Below, in pieces: positions 45,193-54,088 of a stretch of 64,000 bases of DNA. This stretch comes from Emticicia sp040253585 (GTDB taxonomy: Bacteria; Bacteroidota; Bacteroidia; Cytophagales; Spirosomataceae). The notes beneath the pieces are model-generated. The model did not search any database and was not told where the DNA came from. It was given only the letters and a program-made list of their open reading frames with translations. Location of the stretch: the NCBI RefSeq assembly GCF_040253585.1, contig NZ_JBELAU010000014.1:62001-126000 (forward strand), written 5' to 3'. Each line of letters starts with the position of its first letter. Positions within the stretch are counted from its first letter, which is position 1. Made by a program: the position numbers and the translations under genes.

Positions 45193-45342
45193 TTTTGCGA
45201 CAATAAGATAGCTTTTTGTATTATTTAAAGATTATTTTTAAATAAAATTATTGAATTCGGATATATAAATAGTCTGTACAACTAAATGGAAAAGTACTAA
45301 CGCAAAACTTCAGCAAGAATATCAGCTTGCACAACACCAAAC

Positions 45343-46398
45343 ATGATGAAATTTACGGTTAAGCAAATAGCACACCTACTGAATGGTGAAGTAAAAGGAG
45401 ACGAAAGCCTCACTATCAGTCAGTTAGCCAAAATTGAAGAAGGTACTACGGGCGATATTTCTTTTCTCGCCAATGAAAAGTACGAACCTTTTCTCTACAC
45501 AACCAATGCAACGGCCGTAATAGTAGGCCAAAACTTTGAACCTCGCAAAGCTTATACCACTACACTTATACTTGTTGAAAATCCATATACAGCCTTTACG
45601 CAACTTTTAGAAGAATATCAGAAAATGCTGGATGCTTCTAAAATGGGTATCGAGCAGCCTTCTTTTGTGGGCGAAGGAACTTCTGTTGGTGAAAGCATCT
45701 ATCAAGGAGCATTTTCGTATATTGGCAAAAACTGCAAAATTGGTAAAAATGTAAAAATTTACCCACAAGCATATATCAGTGATAATGTAAGCATCGGCGA
45801 CAATACGATTATTTATGCTGGTGTAAAAATATATGCCAATTGTGTGATCGGAAACAACTGCGTAATTCATTCTGGAGCTGTCATTGGCAGCGATGGTTTT
45901 GGTTTTGCTCCGCAAGCCGATGGAACTTACAAGACAATTCCACAGTTGGGAAATGTAATACTCGAAGATAATGTGAGCATTGGCTCAAACTCAACCATTG
46001 ATTGTGCCACGATGGGATCAACGATTATTCGTAAAGGAGCAAAAATTGATAATTTGGTACAAATTGCTCATAATGTAGAAATTGGAGAAAACACCGTAAT
46101 TGCCGCTCAAACTGGCGTGGCAGGTTCGACCAAAATCGGAAAAAATTGTGTGTTAGGAGGCCAAGTGGGTGTCAATGGACATATTACTATAGCCGATGGA
46201 ACAAAAGCAGGAGGTAAAGCAGGTCTTACAAAAAGTGTCAAGAAAGCAGGAACCTCACTCAACGGCAATCCAGCCTTCGATGCAACCGAATACTTGCGTT
46301 CGATGGCAGTTTTACGCAAACTGCCTGCCCTCGAAAAACAAATAAAAGCCCTCGAAGAACAACTCTTAGAGCTGAATCAACAAGGTGTTTTAGCATAA
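45343..46398 (+). CDS. lpxD: UDP-3-O-(3-hydroxyacyl)glucosamine N-acyltransferase
   Basis: Adds the second hydroxyacyl chain, from acyl-ACP, in lipid A synthesis. It has the N-terminal LpxD domain (KQIAHLLNGEVKGDESLTIS to ISFLANEKYEPFLY) and then a left-handed beta-helix of hexapeptide repeats (about 105-300) with the active-site region QIAHNVEIGENTVIAAQTGV. The C-terminus is a helix (LPALEKQIKALEEQLLELNQ) as in trimeric LpxD. The 351-residue length is normal. Two adjacent ATGs (45343 and 45346) are equivalent starts. It heads a lipid A operon with lpxC-fabZ 72 bases and lpxA further downstream. Confidence 0.95.
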   Translation: MMKFTVKQIAHLLNGEVKGDESLTISQLAKIEEGTTGDISFLANEKYEPFLYTTNATAVIVGQNFEPRKAYTTTLILVENPYTAFTQLLEEYQKMLDASKMGIEQPSFVGEGTSVGESIYQGAFSYIGKNCKIGKNVKIYPQAYISDNVSIGDNTIIYAGVKIYANCVIGNNCVIHSGAVIGSDGFGFAPQADGTYKTIPQLGNVILEDNVSIGSNSTIDCATMGSTIIRKGAKIDNLVQIAHNVEIGENTVIAAQTGVAGSTKIGKNCVLGGQVGVNGHITIADGTKAGGKAGLTKSVKKAGTSLNGNPAFDATEYLRSMAVLRKLPALEKQIKALEEQLLELNQQGVLA

Positions 46399-46470
46399 AA
46401 TCAAAATATAAGCAATTCCTCTATTCGATATAACAAATACATTTGCCTAAGAAAATAAGTAGAATTTACA

Positions 46471-47862
46471 ATGAATGTTAAACAACAAACCCTCAAAAAA
46501 GTAGTATCAATCACAGGTGTAGGTTTACACACTGGCGAAAAAGTAACCATGCTCTTACAACCTGCAGCGGTCAATCACGGATATAAATTCCAAAGAATTG
46601 ACTTGCCGAATAAGCCGATTGTAGAAGCCGACGTTGATTACGTTGTTGATACTTCAAGGGGTACGGTCTTGGAAAAAGAGGGTGTAAGAATACATACCAC
46701 TGAACATATTTTATCGGCATTGGTTGGCCTTCAGATCGATAATGTTTTAATTCAACTCGACGGTCCAGAAATTCCAATTGTTGATGGAAGTGCCATTCAA
46801 TTTGTAGATTTAATCGAAGAATCTGGCATTGAAGAGCAACACGCTTTACGTAATTACTACGAAATCGAAGAAGCGATTCATTTCCGCAACGACGACCAAA
46901 GCATCGAATTGGCGGCTCTGCCACTCAATGACTATCGCCTAACGGTAATGGTTGACTATAATTCAACGGTTTTGCACAGTCAGCATGCTCAATTGCACGA
47001 TATTAGTCTTTTCAAGCAAGAAATTGCTCCTTGTCGTACATTTGTTTTCTTGCATGAACTCGAAGCACTTTTCAAAGCAGGTTTAATCAAAGGCGGAAAT
47101 ATTGATAATGCCGTAGTAATTGTTGACCGTGAAATTTCAGAAGAAGAAGTCGAAAACTTAGCAACATTACTCAATAAAGAAAAAATCAGCGTTGGAAAAA
47201 CTGGCATTTTAAATGATATGCCATTACGTTTTCCTAATGAACCAGCTCGCCACAAATTGCTTGATGTTATGGGCGATTTGGCCTTGATTGGTCGCCCATT
47301 GAAAGCACATATTTTGGCAGCACGCCCTGGACACACGCCAAACGTGGCTTTGGCTAAAAAAATAAAAAAACAAATAGCGGATTCAGCAAAAAGTACACCG
47401 CAATACGATCCAAATACGCCGCCTGTATTTAATGTTAGCGATATTGCTCGCCTCTTACCCCACCGTTATCCGTTTGCTCTCGTAGATAAGATTGTTTACC
47501 TCGATGGAAATACGGTAGTTGGAGTGAAAAATATTACAATGAACGAACCGCAATTTACAGGTCACTTCCCTGACAATCCAGTCATGCCAGGAGTACTCCA
47601 AATTGAGGCGATTGCACAAACAGGCGGTGTTTTAGTACTTACCTCAACGGGCGACCCAGAAGCCTATTGGCCATATTTGGTTGGAATTGACAATTGTAGA
47701 TTCTACCGCAATGTTTTACCAGGCGATACGTTAATTATCAGATGTAATCTTCTTGCTCCTATCAGACTCGGTGTAGCAAAAATGCACGGAGAAGCATGGG
47801 TTGGCAAAACCCTCGTCTGTGACGTTAATATGACCGCCCGATTAGTAAAAAAAGCAAAATAA
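46471..47862 (+). CDS. lpxC-fabZ: Bifunctional UDP-3-O-acyl-GlcNAc deacetylase / 3-hydroxyacyl-ACP dehydratase
   Basis: A fusion of LpxC (about residues 1-300), the committed Zn-dependent deacetylase of lipid A synthesis, and FabZ (about 320-463), the dehydratase of fatty-acid elongation. LpxC parts are SITGVGLHTGEKVTMLLQPA, TTEHILSALVGLQIDN (zinc His), EIPIVDGSAIQFVDLI and PARHKLLDVMGDLALIGRP (zinc His/Asp). The FabZ part has LLPHRYPFALVDKIVYLDGN (catalytic His) and GHFPDNPVMPGVLQIEAIAQ (with the Glu). The fusion is typical of Bacteroidota and couples the supply of hydroxyacyl chains to their use. Promoterless spacing to lpxD suggests cotranscription. Confidence 0.96.
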   Translation: MNVKQQTLKKVVSITGVGLHTGEKVTMLLQPAAVNHGYKFQRIDLPNKPIVEADVDYVVDTSRGTVLEKEGVRIHTTEHILSALVGLQIDNVLIQLDGPEIPIVDGSAIQFVDLIEESGIEEQHALRNYYEIEEAIHFRNDDQSIELAALPLNDYRLTVMVDYNSTVLHSQHAQLHDISLFKQEIAPCRTFVFLHELEALFKAGLIKGGNIDNAVVIVDREISEEEVENLATLLNKEKISVGKTGILNDMPLRFPNEPARHKLLDVMGDLALIGRPLKAHILAARPGHTPNVALAKKIKKQIADSAKSTPQYDPNTPPVFNVSDIARLLPHRYPFALVDKIVYLDGNTVVGVKNITMNEPQFTGHFPDNPVMPGVLQIEAIAQTGGVLVLTSTGDPEAYWPYLVGIDNCRFYRNVLPGDTLIIRCNLLAPIRLGVAKMHGEAWVGKTLVCDVNMTARLVKKAK

Positions 47863-47881
47863 TACACAAGATAAAAGTGCT

Positions 47882-47961
47882 GAATTCTGAGTTCTGAGTT
47901 CTGAGTTTTTTAAATACTCACAACAAATAACTAAGAATTCAGAACTCAGAACTCAGAACTC
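47882..47961. repeat. Inverted array of GTTCTGA tandem units
   Basis: The left arm (47882-47907) has three to four tandem GTTCTGA units; the right arm (47933-47961) has the same number of the complementary unit TCAGAAC. The 25-base centre would be the loop of a long hairpin. The right arm ends 6 bases before the lpxA ATG, so it could affect lpxA translation. Confidence 0.65.
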
Positions 47962-47967
47962 TATCAA

Positions 47968-48762
47968 ATGAATCAACCGTTGGCGTATATACACCCCGAT
48001 GCAAAAGTTGCACAAAACGTTGTCATAGAACCGTTTGCTGTAATCCACAAAGACGTAGAAATTGGCGAAGGAACTTGGATAGGTTCGCACGCTATCATTA
48101 TGGAAGGTGCCAGAATTGGCAAAAACTGTAAGATTTTTCCAGGAGCTGTCATCTCAGCCGTTCCGCAGGATTTGAAATTTAAAGGCGAAAACACTGTAAC
48201 TATCATTGGCGATAACACCACTATTCGTGAGTGCGTAACCGTCAATCGTGGTACTGTAGATAAACACCGTACAGAAATCGGAGCAAACTGCCTAATTATG
48301 GCTTATGCTCATATTGCTCACGACTGTATCGTCGGAAACAATGTAATTTTAGCCAACTGTGTGCAACTGGCAGGACATATTACTGTTGGCGATTTTGCTA
48401 ATATCGGTGGTTTGTCGGCAGTTCAGCAATTTGTTAAAATTGGAAAACATACTTATATCGGAGGTTGTTCACAAATCCGTAAAGATGTTCCGCCATTCAT
48501 TAAAGCTGCTCGTGAACCTCTTTCTTATGCTGGAATCAACTCAGTTGGTTTACGTAGAAGAGGTTATTCTGACGAAAAAATAGCAGAAATACAAAGTATT
48601 TATCGTTCGATTTACTTACGTGGATTAAATAATACTGATGCAATCACGCAAGTAGAATTAGATTTCCCTGCTACTCCAGAGCGTGATGATATTTTGAATT
48701 TTATATCAAATTCAGAGCGAGGAATCATCAAAAGTCCAGTTAAAAAAGGAGCGGAAGAATAA
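47968..48762 (+). CDS. lpxA: UDP-N-acetylglucosamine acyltransferase
   Basis: The first enzyme of lipid A synthesis, transferring a 3-hydroxyacyl chain from ACP to UDP-GlcNAc. Hexapeptide beta-helix (residues 1-190) with the LpxA signature AYAHIAHDCIVGNNVILANC, including the catalytic His, then a helical C-terminal tail (GYSDEKIAEIQSIYRSIYLR to VKKGAEE). The 264-residue length is normal. It completes the order lpxD, lpxC-fabZ, lpxA; lpxB is not in the window and lpxK lies elsewhere (52904). Confidence 0.95.
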   Translation: MNQPLAYIHPDAKVAQNVVIEPFAVIHKDVEIGEGTWIGSHAIIMEGARIGKNCKIFPGAVISAVPQDLKFKGENTVTIIGDNTTIRECVTVNRGTVDKHRTEIGANCLIMAYAHIAHDCIVGNNVILANCVQLAGHITVGDFANIGGLSAVQQFVKIGKHTYIGGCSQIRKDVPPFIKAAREPLSYAGINSVGLRRRGYSDEKIAEIQSIYRSIYLRGLNNTDAITQVELDFPATPERDDILNFISNSERGIIKSPVKKGAEE

Positions 48763-48809
48763 TCCCCTACCAGTAACGACTGACCGCCCTAAAGGGGGAG
48801 TTTTGTTAG

Positions 48810-49427
48810 ATGAATATACTATTAGAAAATCTTGGTAAGAAATTTCGTAAAGAATGGATTTTCCGAAATGTCAATTTAAGTTTCGAGGCAGGTAAAAACT
48901 ATACCTTCGTCGGACCAAATGGCAGCGGAAAATCTACTCTTTTGCAGGTTTTGATTGGCATTATGCCTCATACCGAAGGAAAAATTTCGTATAACAATAT
49001 TAATCAAGAAGTTTCGATTGATGATATTTATAAAAAAATCGTAATCGCTGCACCTTATCTCGAATTGGTAGAGGAATTTACGTTGCTCGAATCGGTTGAA
49101 TTTCACCAAAAATTCAAACCTTTCAAAGATAATCTTTCTGCTGCCGAACTCATCGAAAAAATACAGCTTGCACCGCATAAAGATAAAATTGTCAAGAATT
49201 TTTCGTCGGGAATGAAGCAACGCCTTAAACTCGGTTTAGCGTTTTATTCTGAAGCTCCAATCATTCTGCTCGACGAACCAACTTCAAATCTTGATGCTCA
49301 GGGAACGGCTTGGTATCTCGAACAAATCGAAAAACATACAACTGACCGATTGCTGATTATATGCTCGAATCAGCCAAATGAGTATGCTTTCTGCAATAAT
49401 ATTGTTGATATTAGAGATTATAAGTAG
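48810..49427 (+). CDS. ABC transporter ATP-binding protein
   Basis: A 205-residue cytoplasmic ATPase subunit. Walker A is GPNGSGKSTLLQ (about 35-46), the signature loop is KNFSSGMKQRLKLGLA, and Walker B is PIILLDEPTSNLD. The length is that of a stand-alone CcmA-like exporter ATPase. No permease is adjacent, so the partner and the cargo are unknown; being last in the lpxD-lpxA operon suggests but does not show a lipid or cell-envelope link. The 47-base gap after lpxA holds a small CCCT/AGGG hairpin. The repeat at 49427 follows its stop. Confidence 0.85.
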   Translation: MNILLENLGKKFRKEWIFRNVNLSFEAGKNYTFVGPNGSGKSTLLQVLIGIMPHTEGKISYNNINQEVSIDDIYKKIVIAAPYLELVEEFTLLESVEFHQKFKPFKDNLSAAELIEKIQLAPHKDKIVKNFSSGMKQRLKLGLAFYSEAPIILLDEPTSNLDAQGTAWYLEQIEKHTTDRLLIICSNQPNEYAFCNNIVDIRDYK

Positions 49428-49459
49428 TCCACGGTCGATAGTCAACAGAATTTTATTCC

Positions 49460-50194
49460 TCAAATTCTTCCAACTTTTGTAAATAACGGAAATTCGACTC
49501 GTTGTTTTTCTTTCCAATATTCTCTTAATTTATCAATTACTTCTCCGACAGGATTTTTACCATTCTTCTTGATGTAATGCTGAATTGAAGACCAAGAATT
49601 AAAATATCCCTCCGCCATTTCGAGCGTCCAACGATATTCATTTGTAAAATGCGGGCATTCGATTTTCTCAAACGGAAACGGCACACTTTCGAGTCGATTA
49701 TCTAAATGTTTTCTCTCAGCATCCCAATATGGACCAGTGACATTCCAATAAAAATCCTGCAAAATCTCATCAATTATTCCTTCAAAACGAGGCATAGAGT
49801 AGCCAATTACAAACAAAACAGCCCCAGACTTTGCCACTCGATTGACTTCGGCATAAAATTTTTCAAAATCAAACCAATGAATGGCTTGAGCAACCGTAAT
49901 CAAATCAAAAGTATTATCAGCAAACAAAGTTTCTTCAGCTTTTGCTATCGAATAAACTATATTTTCAGCTTGAAAAGCATTATCTAATTGCTTTTGGCTG
50001 ATGTCGGTGGCATAAACTTTCTCAAAAGTTTTGGCGAGTTCTCTTGCCATTTGGCCATTGCCTGTGGCACAATCCCAGACAGTATTTTTGTTTTTTACTA
50101 CCTCATTCAAATAATCAAAAACCACTTTGGGATACGTTGGACGAAACTGTGCATAAATGCTCGCTTGCTTAGAAAAATTGTCTTTTGCCATCAT
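49460..50194 (-). CDS. Class I SAM-dependent methyltransferase
   Basis: A 244-residue cytoplasmic enzyme (two adjacent ATGs; the second, at 50191, is equally good). SAM-binding motif I is VWDCATGNGQMARELAKTF (about 39-57), followed by an acidic strand end VYATDISQKQLDNA and motif III DLITVAQAIHWFDFEKFYAE. The head FSKQASIYAQFRPTYPK matches the methyltransferase group related to UbiE and to trans-aconitate methyltransferase. Substrate unknown. It is divergent from the Uma2-type gene. The dispersed repeat at 49427-49448 lies just past its stop, between it and the ABC gene. Confidence 0.8.
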   Translation of the reverse strand: MMAKDNFSKQASIYAQFRPTYPKVVFDYLNEVVKNKNTVWDCATGNGQMARELAKTFEKVYATDISQKQLDNAFQAENIVYSIAKAEETLFADNTFDLITVAQAIHWFDFEKFYAEVNRVAKSGAVLFVIGYSMPRFEGIIDEILQDFYWNVTGPYWDAERKHLDNRLESVPFPFEKIECPHFTNEYRWTLEMAEGYFNSWSSIQHYIKKNGKNPVGEVIDKLREYWKEKQRVEFPLFTKVGRI

Positions 50195-50260
50195 CTTTCA
50201 CTTTAAATTGTATTGCAAATTATTCATAAATTGTTTTACTTTCGTAAAAAAAACAAGAAT

Positions 50261-50866
50261 ATGGTAAAGCCAGTAGAAGAAAAAATCAAAACCCGAACAC
50301 GAAAAATCCCTGCAAAATATATTAGGGAAGTAGTAAATGGTAAACCTTACTACTACAAAGGCTACAAAAGTGTAATGAATGGTACTAAACAAATCGAAGA
50401 AATTATGGGGAGCAGCTCTTTGCAATCATTTTTGGTTGCTTTTATTTCAGGTATTTTATTTTCAAAAATAAATAGAAAAAAATATTCACTCACTACCAAC
50501 GAAACAGGACTTCATTTAGGAACTAAGAATAATCTTGCAACCGATATTGGCATTTTTTTAAAAGAAAAAGTAGTTTTGAATGATAAATACTTTGAAATAG
50601 CTCCCGAAATTGCCATAGAAGTTGATGTAAAAATTGAAACTGATAAAGATTTAGATTATGTTTTTTCAAAATCAGATGAAATGATGAATTTTGGTACTGA
50701 AAGAATCCTTTGGGTACTTACCAAACACAAGAAAATATTTGTGTTTTCAAAAAATGAAACGACACAAATTTTAGACTGGAATAAAGATGTTGTAGTGATG
50801 GAAGGTGTAGTTTTAAATTTACATGATTTACTCGAAGAAGAAGACGTAAATCACCTATTAGCTTAG
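50261..50866 (+). CDS. Uma2 family (DUF820) PD-(D/E)xK nuclease-like protein
   Basis: A 201-residue protein from the ATG at 50261; an ATG 16 codons upstream (50213) would add a Lys/Phe-rich head not typical of the family. Restriction-endonuclease-like core signals are ATDIGIFLKEKVVL (Asp) and APEIAIEVDVKIET (Glu-x-x-x-Glu). Uma2 proteins are numerous in cyanobacteria and some Bacteroidota, and their role is not settled. It begins 66 bases after the start of the divergent methyltransferase and its stop overlaps the queG stop by 9 bases (convergent). A DNA target is possible but inferred only from the fold. Confidence 0.75.
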   Translation: MVKPVEEKIKTRTRKIPAKYIREVVNGKPYYYKGYKSVMNGTKQIEEIMGSSSLQSFLVAFISGILFSKINRKKYSLTTNETGLHLGTKNNLATDIGIFLKEKVVLNDKYFEIAPEIAIEVDVKIETDKDLDYVFSKSDEMMNFGTERILWVLTKHKKIFVFSKNETTQILDWNKDVVVMEGVVLNLHDLLEEEDVNHLLA

Positions 50867-51796
50867 CTTCACAAATTCAATATTTCGCTTCAAACCCTCC
50901 AATTTTGTGCGTTTAACGGCACTTCTTCTAAAAACCTCTTGAAAAACCTCCTGTGAAATTTCTTCCCAATCGGTTTTTGTAAATTGCTCCAAATGAGAGT
51001 GTTGTTTAAAATCTGGGGTTTGCGTTGGTCGAGAAAAACGATTCCATGGACAAACATCTTGACAAATATCACAACCAAAAATCCAATTTTCAAATTTCCC
51101 TTTTACTTCTTCGGGAATGGCTTCTTTGAGTTCAATCGTAAAATAAGAAATACATTTCGAGCCATCAACCACGTAAGGCTGCGTAATGGCATCGGTTGGA
51201 CAGGCATCTACGCAACGGGTACAAGTTCCACAATAATCTTTCATTCCAACATCGGCTTGAAGCTCTAAATCACAAATGATTTCTCCAATGAAGAAAAAAC
51301 TCCCGATTTCTCTCGTAATCAGATTTGTGTGTTTACCAACCCAGCCGATTCCACTCTTTTTTGCCCAAACTTTATCCATCACAGGAGCAGAATCTACAAA
51401 TACTCGACCGTTTACCTCACCGATTTCTTCCGAAATATAGGTCATCAAATCTTTGAGTTTATCTTTCAGCACAAAATGATAATCTGTGCCGTAAGCATAT
51501 TTTGAGATTTTATAATTATCATCGTTTTCGGGTAAAGTTTGTTCAGGAAAGTAGTTTAGAATGACTGTAATAACTGATTTTGCTCCATCAACTAATTTAC
51601 GTGGGTCAAGGCGTTTATCAAAATGATTGGCCATATAGGCCATTTTTCCGTGATAATTTAGGTTGAGCCATTTTTCTAAACGTGGGGCCTCTTCCTCCAA
51701 AAATTCAGCATTCGATATACCGCAAGCATCAAAGCCTAATTCATCGGCTTTTAATTTGATGAGTTGAGAAAACTTTTGTTGAAGCAGTAGCTGCAT
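50858..51796 (-). CDS. queG: Epoxyqueuosine reductase
   Basis: Reduces epoxyqueuosine to queuosine in tRNA, the last step of queuosine synthesis, with cobalamin and two [4Fe-4S] clusters. Ferredoxin-type motifs are CGTCTRCVDACPTDAI and CDICQDVCPWNRF (two clusters, eight cysteines). Upstream, AYGTDYHFVLKDKLKDLMTY and FVDSAPVMDKVWAKKSGIGW (cobalamin site) are the family core. The 312-residue length is normal. It converges on the Uma2-type gene with a 9-base overlap, and its start lies 15 bases after the caspase-like gene stop, so it may be cotranscribed with that gene. Confidence 0.95.
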   Translation of the reverse strand: MQLLLQQKFSQLIKLKADELGFDACGISNAEFLEEEAPRLEKWLNLNYHGKMAYMANHFDKRLDPRKLVDGAKSVITVILNYFPEQTLPENDDNYKISKYAYGTDYHFVLKDKLKDLMTYISEEIGEVNGRVFVDSAPVMDKVWAKKSGIGWVGKHTNLITREIGSFFFIGEIICDLELQADVGMKDYCGTCTRCVDACPTDAITQPYVVDGSKCISYFTIELKEAIPEEVKGKFENWIFGCDICQDVCPWNRFSRPTQTPDFKQHSHLEQFTKTDWEEISQEVFQEVFRRSAVKRTKLEGLKRNIEFVKLS

Positions 51797-51811
51797 ATTT
51801 TAAAAAAATTA

Positions 51812-52897
51812 TTACTTTTTAATATTAGTTGGTGCTACCCATTCATCCCACTCATTATCATATTCAGTGTAATGAATATAATGCAGGCACGAAAATTTCT
51901 TCAAAACCTTTGCTGGATACCATTTTTCATCACTTGAACTATACACTTTTACAGATGCCCCAATCGGGAAATCACTGGCACACTTAAAAGGCTTCACTCT
52001 TGAAGGCTCAACAATATCAACTTCGTTGTTAGTATAGCTATAAAACCTGACTTTTAGTTTGTTATCTACTTCTACGCCTTCAATAAATCCAAGCCAATCG
52101 GTTCCGTCATAATCTACCATCACTCTCTCGCCAATTCTATTATTTTTCTTGGCTTTTATTCCGCTACTCAAAGTCCAGTTTTTCATACTTGCGGGAATAA
52201 AATAGGATGCTTTTTGACCTTCAACAACTGCCATTTCAGCATCAATATATTGCGATAATTCTTCAAGTTGAATTACCCCATTATTATCGGTATCAACAAA
52301 ATTTCGGCCTTCGAGGGCATATAATAAAGCATTTGAAAAAGTCCAGTTTCCAGTCGAAACATTGGTTGGCACAACTGAGTTGAGAGCAGCGTAATTTCGG
52401 ACTTTATATTTCTGAACTTCCTTAGCCAAACCACCCGAATTACAACAATCAGCAGTAAACAATGCGGTGTTTCCAGCAAAATTTTCGTTTACAGTCTTCA
52501 CAATTTCTTCGGCAGTCCAATCTGCACCTTTGTAATTGGCAAAACAGACCTTTCCACCATCATTTTTATAGCCGTGTCCACAATAATAAAAGAACAAAAT
52601 ATCGCCTTTCTTGGCTTGTTTCAGAAAAGATGAAAATGCCTCTCTGGCAGCATTTGTGGTAGCATTTTGGTCTTTTATATAAAGCATCTGGTTAGCTGGC
52701 ACACCTTGTTTTTCAAAGAATTTCATAATTTTGGCATCAACTCTACCTCTTTTATCAAACGATGCAAAAGTCTTGGCATCTGCCCATTCTAAGACTCCGA
52801 CCATAAAAACCCATGTTCGTTTATAGTCCAATTTTTCTTGAGAAATTCCTTTTAAGCTCAATATCGTAAGTATAAATAATAGGACTTTTTCTTTCAT
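51812..52897 (-). CDS. Exported caspase-like (C14) protein with EF-hand loop and Tudor/agenet-like repeats
   Basis: A 361-residue protein with a signal-like N-terminus (MKEKVLLFILTILSLKGISQ). The caspase/metacaspase core (about 26-240) has His108 in YYCGHGYK and Cys152 in TADCCNSGG, the expected dyad, and YIKDQNATTNAAREAF before it. A canonical EF-hand loop follows (residues 202-213, DTDNNGVIQLEE), consistent with calcium dependence. The C-terminus holds two beta-rich repeats (about 252-305 and 310-361) resembling Tudor/agenet modules: GERVMVDYDGTDWLGFIEGV and GASVKVYSSSDEKWYPAKVL, the latter ending in EWDEWVAPTN. Substrate and target unknown. It lies between lpxK (6 bases) and queG (15 bases) on the same strand. 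Confidence 0.75.
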   Translation of the reverse strand: MKEKVLLFILTILSLKGISQEKLDYKRTWVFMVGVLEWADAKTFASFDKRGRVDAKIMKFFEKQGVPANQMLYIKDQNATTNAAREAFSSFLKQAKKGDILFFYYCGHGYKNDGGKVCFANYKGADWTAEEIVKTVNENFAGNTALFTADCCNSGGLAKEVQKYKVRNYAALNSVVPTNVSTGNWTFSNALLYALEGRNFVDTDNNGVIQLEELSQYIDAEMAVVEGQKASYFIPASMKNWTLSSGIKAKKNNRIGERVMVDYDGTDWLGFIEGVEVDNKLKVRFYSYTNNEVDIVEPSRVKPFKCASDFPIGASVKVYSSSDEKWYPAKVLKKFSCLHYIHYTEYDNEWDEWVAPTNIKK

Positions 52898-52903
52898 TAT
52901 CGG

Positions 52904-53962
52904 CTATTTACTTGGTAAAATGAATGTATTTATTTCAGCATTTATTAACGCATCAAACGCAGTTTTATTTTCAATCTCAATTTCGATAGGCACATAAAAA
53001 AAACGTTTTATCTCGTTCTCCGAAAGTTGTGGTTTTAGCTTTACCATATCTTTTTCAGTAGTAATTATTTGTAAGCTTTCGTTGCTTTCTCCCAAAACTT
53101 TATCAATATCTTTTCTCGAGAAGGCATGATGGTCAGGAAAATCAAAGTTTTTTTCAATTTTTAAAGGCTTATCTGAAAGATATTTTATAAAAGCTTCGGG
53201 TTTAGCGATAGCCGTCAAAACTCCAATATTTTTTGTAGCATCAAAATTGTTTTTTGAAGCATAAGAAGTAATTTCTTGATAACTAATTTTCGAAAAAAAC
53301 ACGGAAACTTCCGCTTTTGTGTAAGCCCAAACTTCTCTCCGAATATTTTCTTTTTCTTGCTCAGTAATCTGTCGTGGGCATTTGGTGATAATAACCACAT
53401 CGGCACGTTTGGCACTTTGCCGAATATCTCGCAGCCGACCAAAAGGCACTAAACTATCTTCATAAAATGTCTTATTATAATCTGAAAGTAAAAGATTTAA
53501 ATGTGGAGCAATTTTGCGATGTTGAAAGGCATCATCCAAAATAACTATCTGATTATCTGCAAACTTTTTTTGTATTTCGTCAACCCCTTCTACCCTATTT
53601 TCACAGACAACTACATTTATTTTATCCTTAAACTTCAGATAATACTGCATCGGTTCGTCGCCAATCGTTTGGGCAGTTGCTTGTTCATCAGCCAATAAAA
53701 AACCTTTTGTTTTTCGGCCATAACCTCGGCTCAATGTACTTACTTTATATTTATCGCTCAAAAGTCTGACTAAATATTCTACGTGTGGGGTTTTACCAGT
53801 TCCACCCAAACTCAGATTCCCGACATTGATTGTCAGTACTTTAGGCGAAATTGATTTTATAAAACCTGCATCAAACAACCAATTACGTAAGAAAATTACG
53901 GCATAATAAAGCCCATATAACGGAAAAAGTATTATTTTTAGCAGATAGAAAATAACCTTCAT
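52904..53962 (-). CDS. lpxK: Tetraacyldisaccharide 4'-kinase
   Basis: Phosphorylates the lipid A disaccharide at the 4' position, at the inner membrane. From the ATG at 53962 (352 residues) the N-terminal membrane helix MKVIFYLLKIILFPLYGLYY comes first; the open frame runs 40 codons further up without family features. The P-loop is VGNLSLGGTGKTPHVEYL, followed by ISRGYGRK-type STLSRGYGRKTKGFLL and DDAFQHRKIAPHLNLLL. It is separate from the lpxD-lpxA operon; the caspase-like and queG genes follow on the same strand. A -7-like TAATTTTG (complement of 54070-54077) abuts a TACTTTTG box for menC, suggesting a divergent promoter. Confidence 0.93.
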   Translation of the reverse strand: MKVIFYLLKIILFPLYGLYYAVIFLRNWLFDAGFIKSISPKVLTINVGNLSLGGTGKTPHVEYLVRLLSDKYKVSTLSRGYGRKTKGFLLADEQATAQTIGDEPMQYYLKFKDKINVVVCENRVEGVDEIQKKFADNQIVILDDAFQHRKIAPHLNLLLSDYNKTFYEDSLVPFGRLRDIRQSAKRADVVIITKCPRQITEQEKENIRREVWAYTKAEVSVFFSKISYQEITSYASKNNFDATKNIGVLTAIAKPEAFIKYLSDKPLKIEKNFDFPDHHAFSRKDIDKVLGESNESLQIITTEKDMVKLKPQLSENEIKRFFYVPIEIEIENKTAFDALINAEINTFILPSK

Positions 53963-54060
53963 TTGGTTCGATTTTTGTAGATTTATCCATTCTTTCAAGA
54001 GCAAACTGCTCGAAAAGCATATAAATCGCCGATTTGTGTCATAAAAAACAAAAGTTTCTG

Positions 54061-54077
54061 TACTTTTGCCAAAATTA
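54061..54077. promoter_or_regulatory. Back-to-back -7 elements for menC and lpxK
   Basis: TACTTTTG (54061-54068, plus) and TAATTTTG (54070-54077, minus) both match TAnnTTTG with one base between them. No TTG box lies 19-21 bases upstream of either, so this is provisional. Confidence 0.4.
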
Positions 54078-54088
54078 AGCATTTTTCA

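Noticed and set aside
47882..47961. CRISPR-like repeat array before lpxA
   Set aside because: Units are 7 bases, adjacent without spacers, and inverted around the centre; no cas genes are in the window.
45343..49427. A full lipid A operon including lpxB
   Set aside because: No lpxB-like protein is encoded; only lpxD, lpxC-fabZ and lpxA are here and lpxK is elsewhere.
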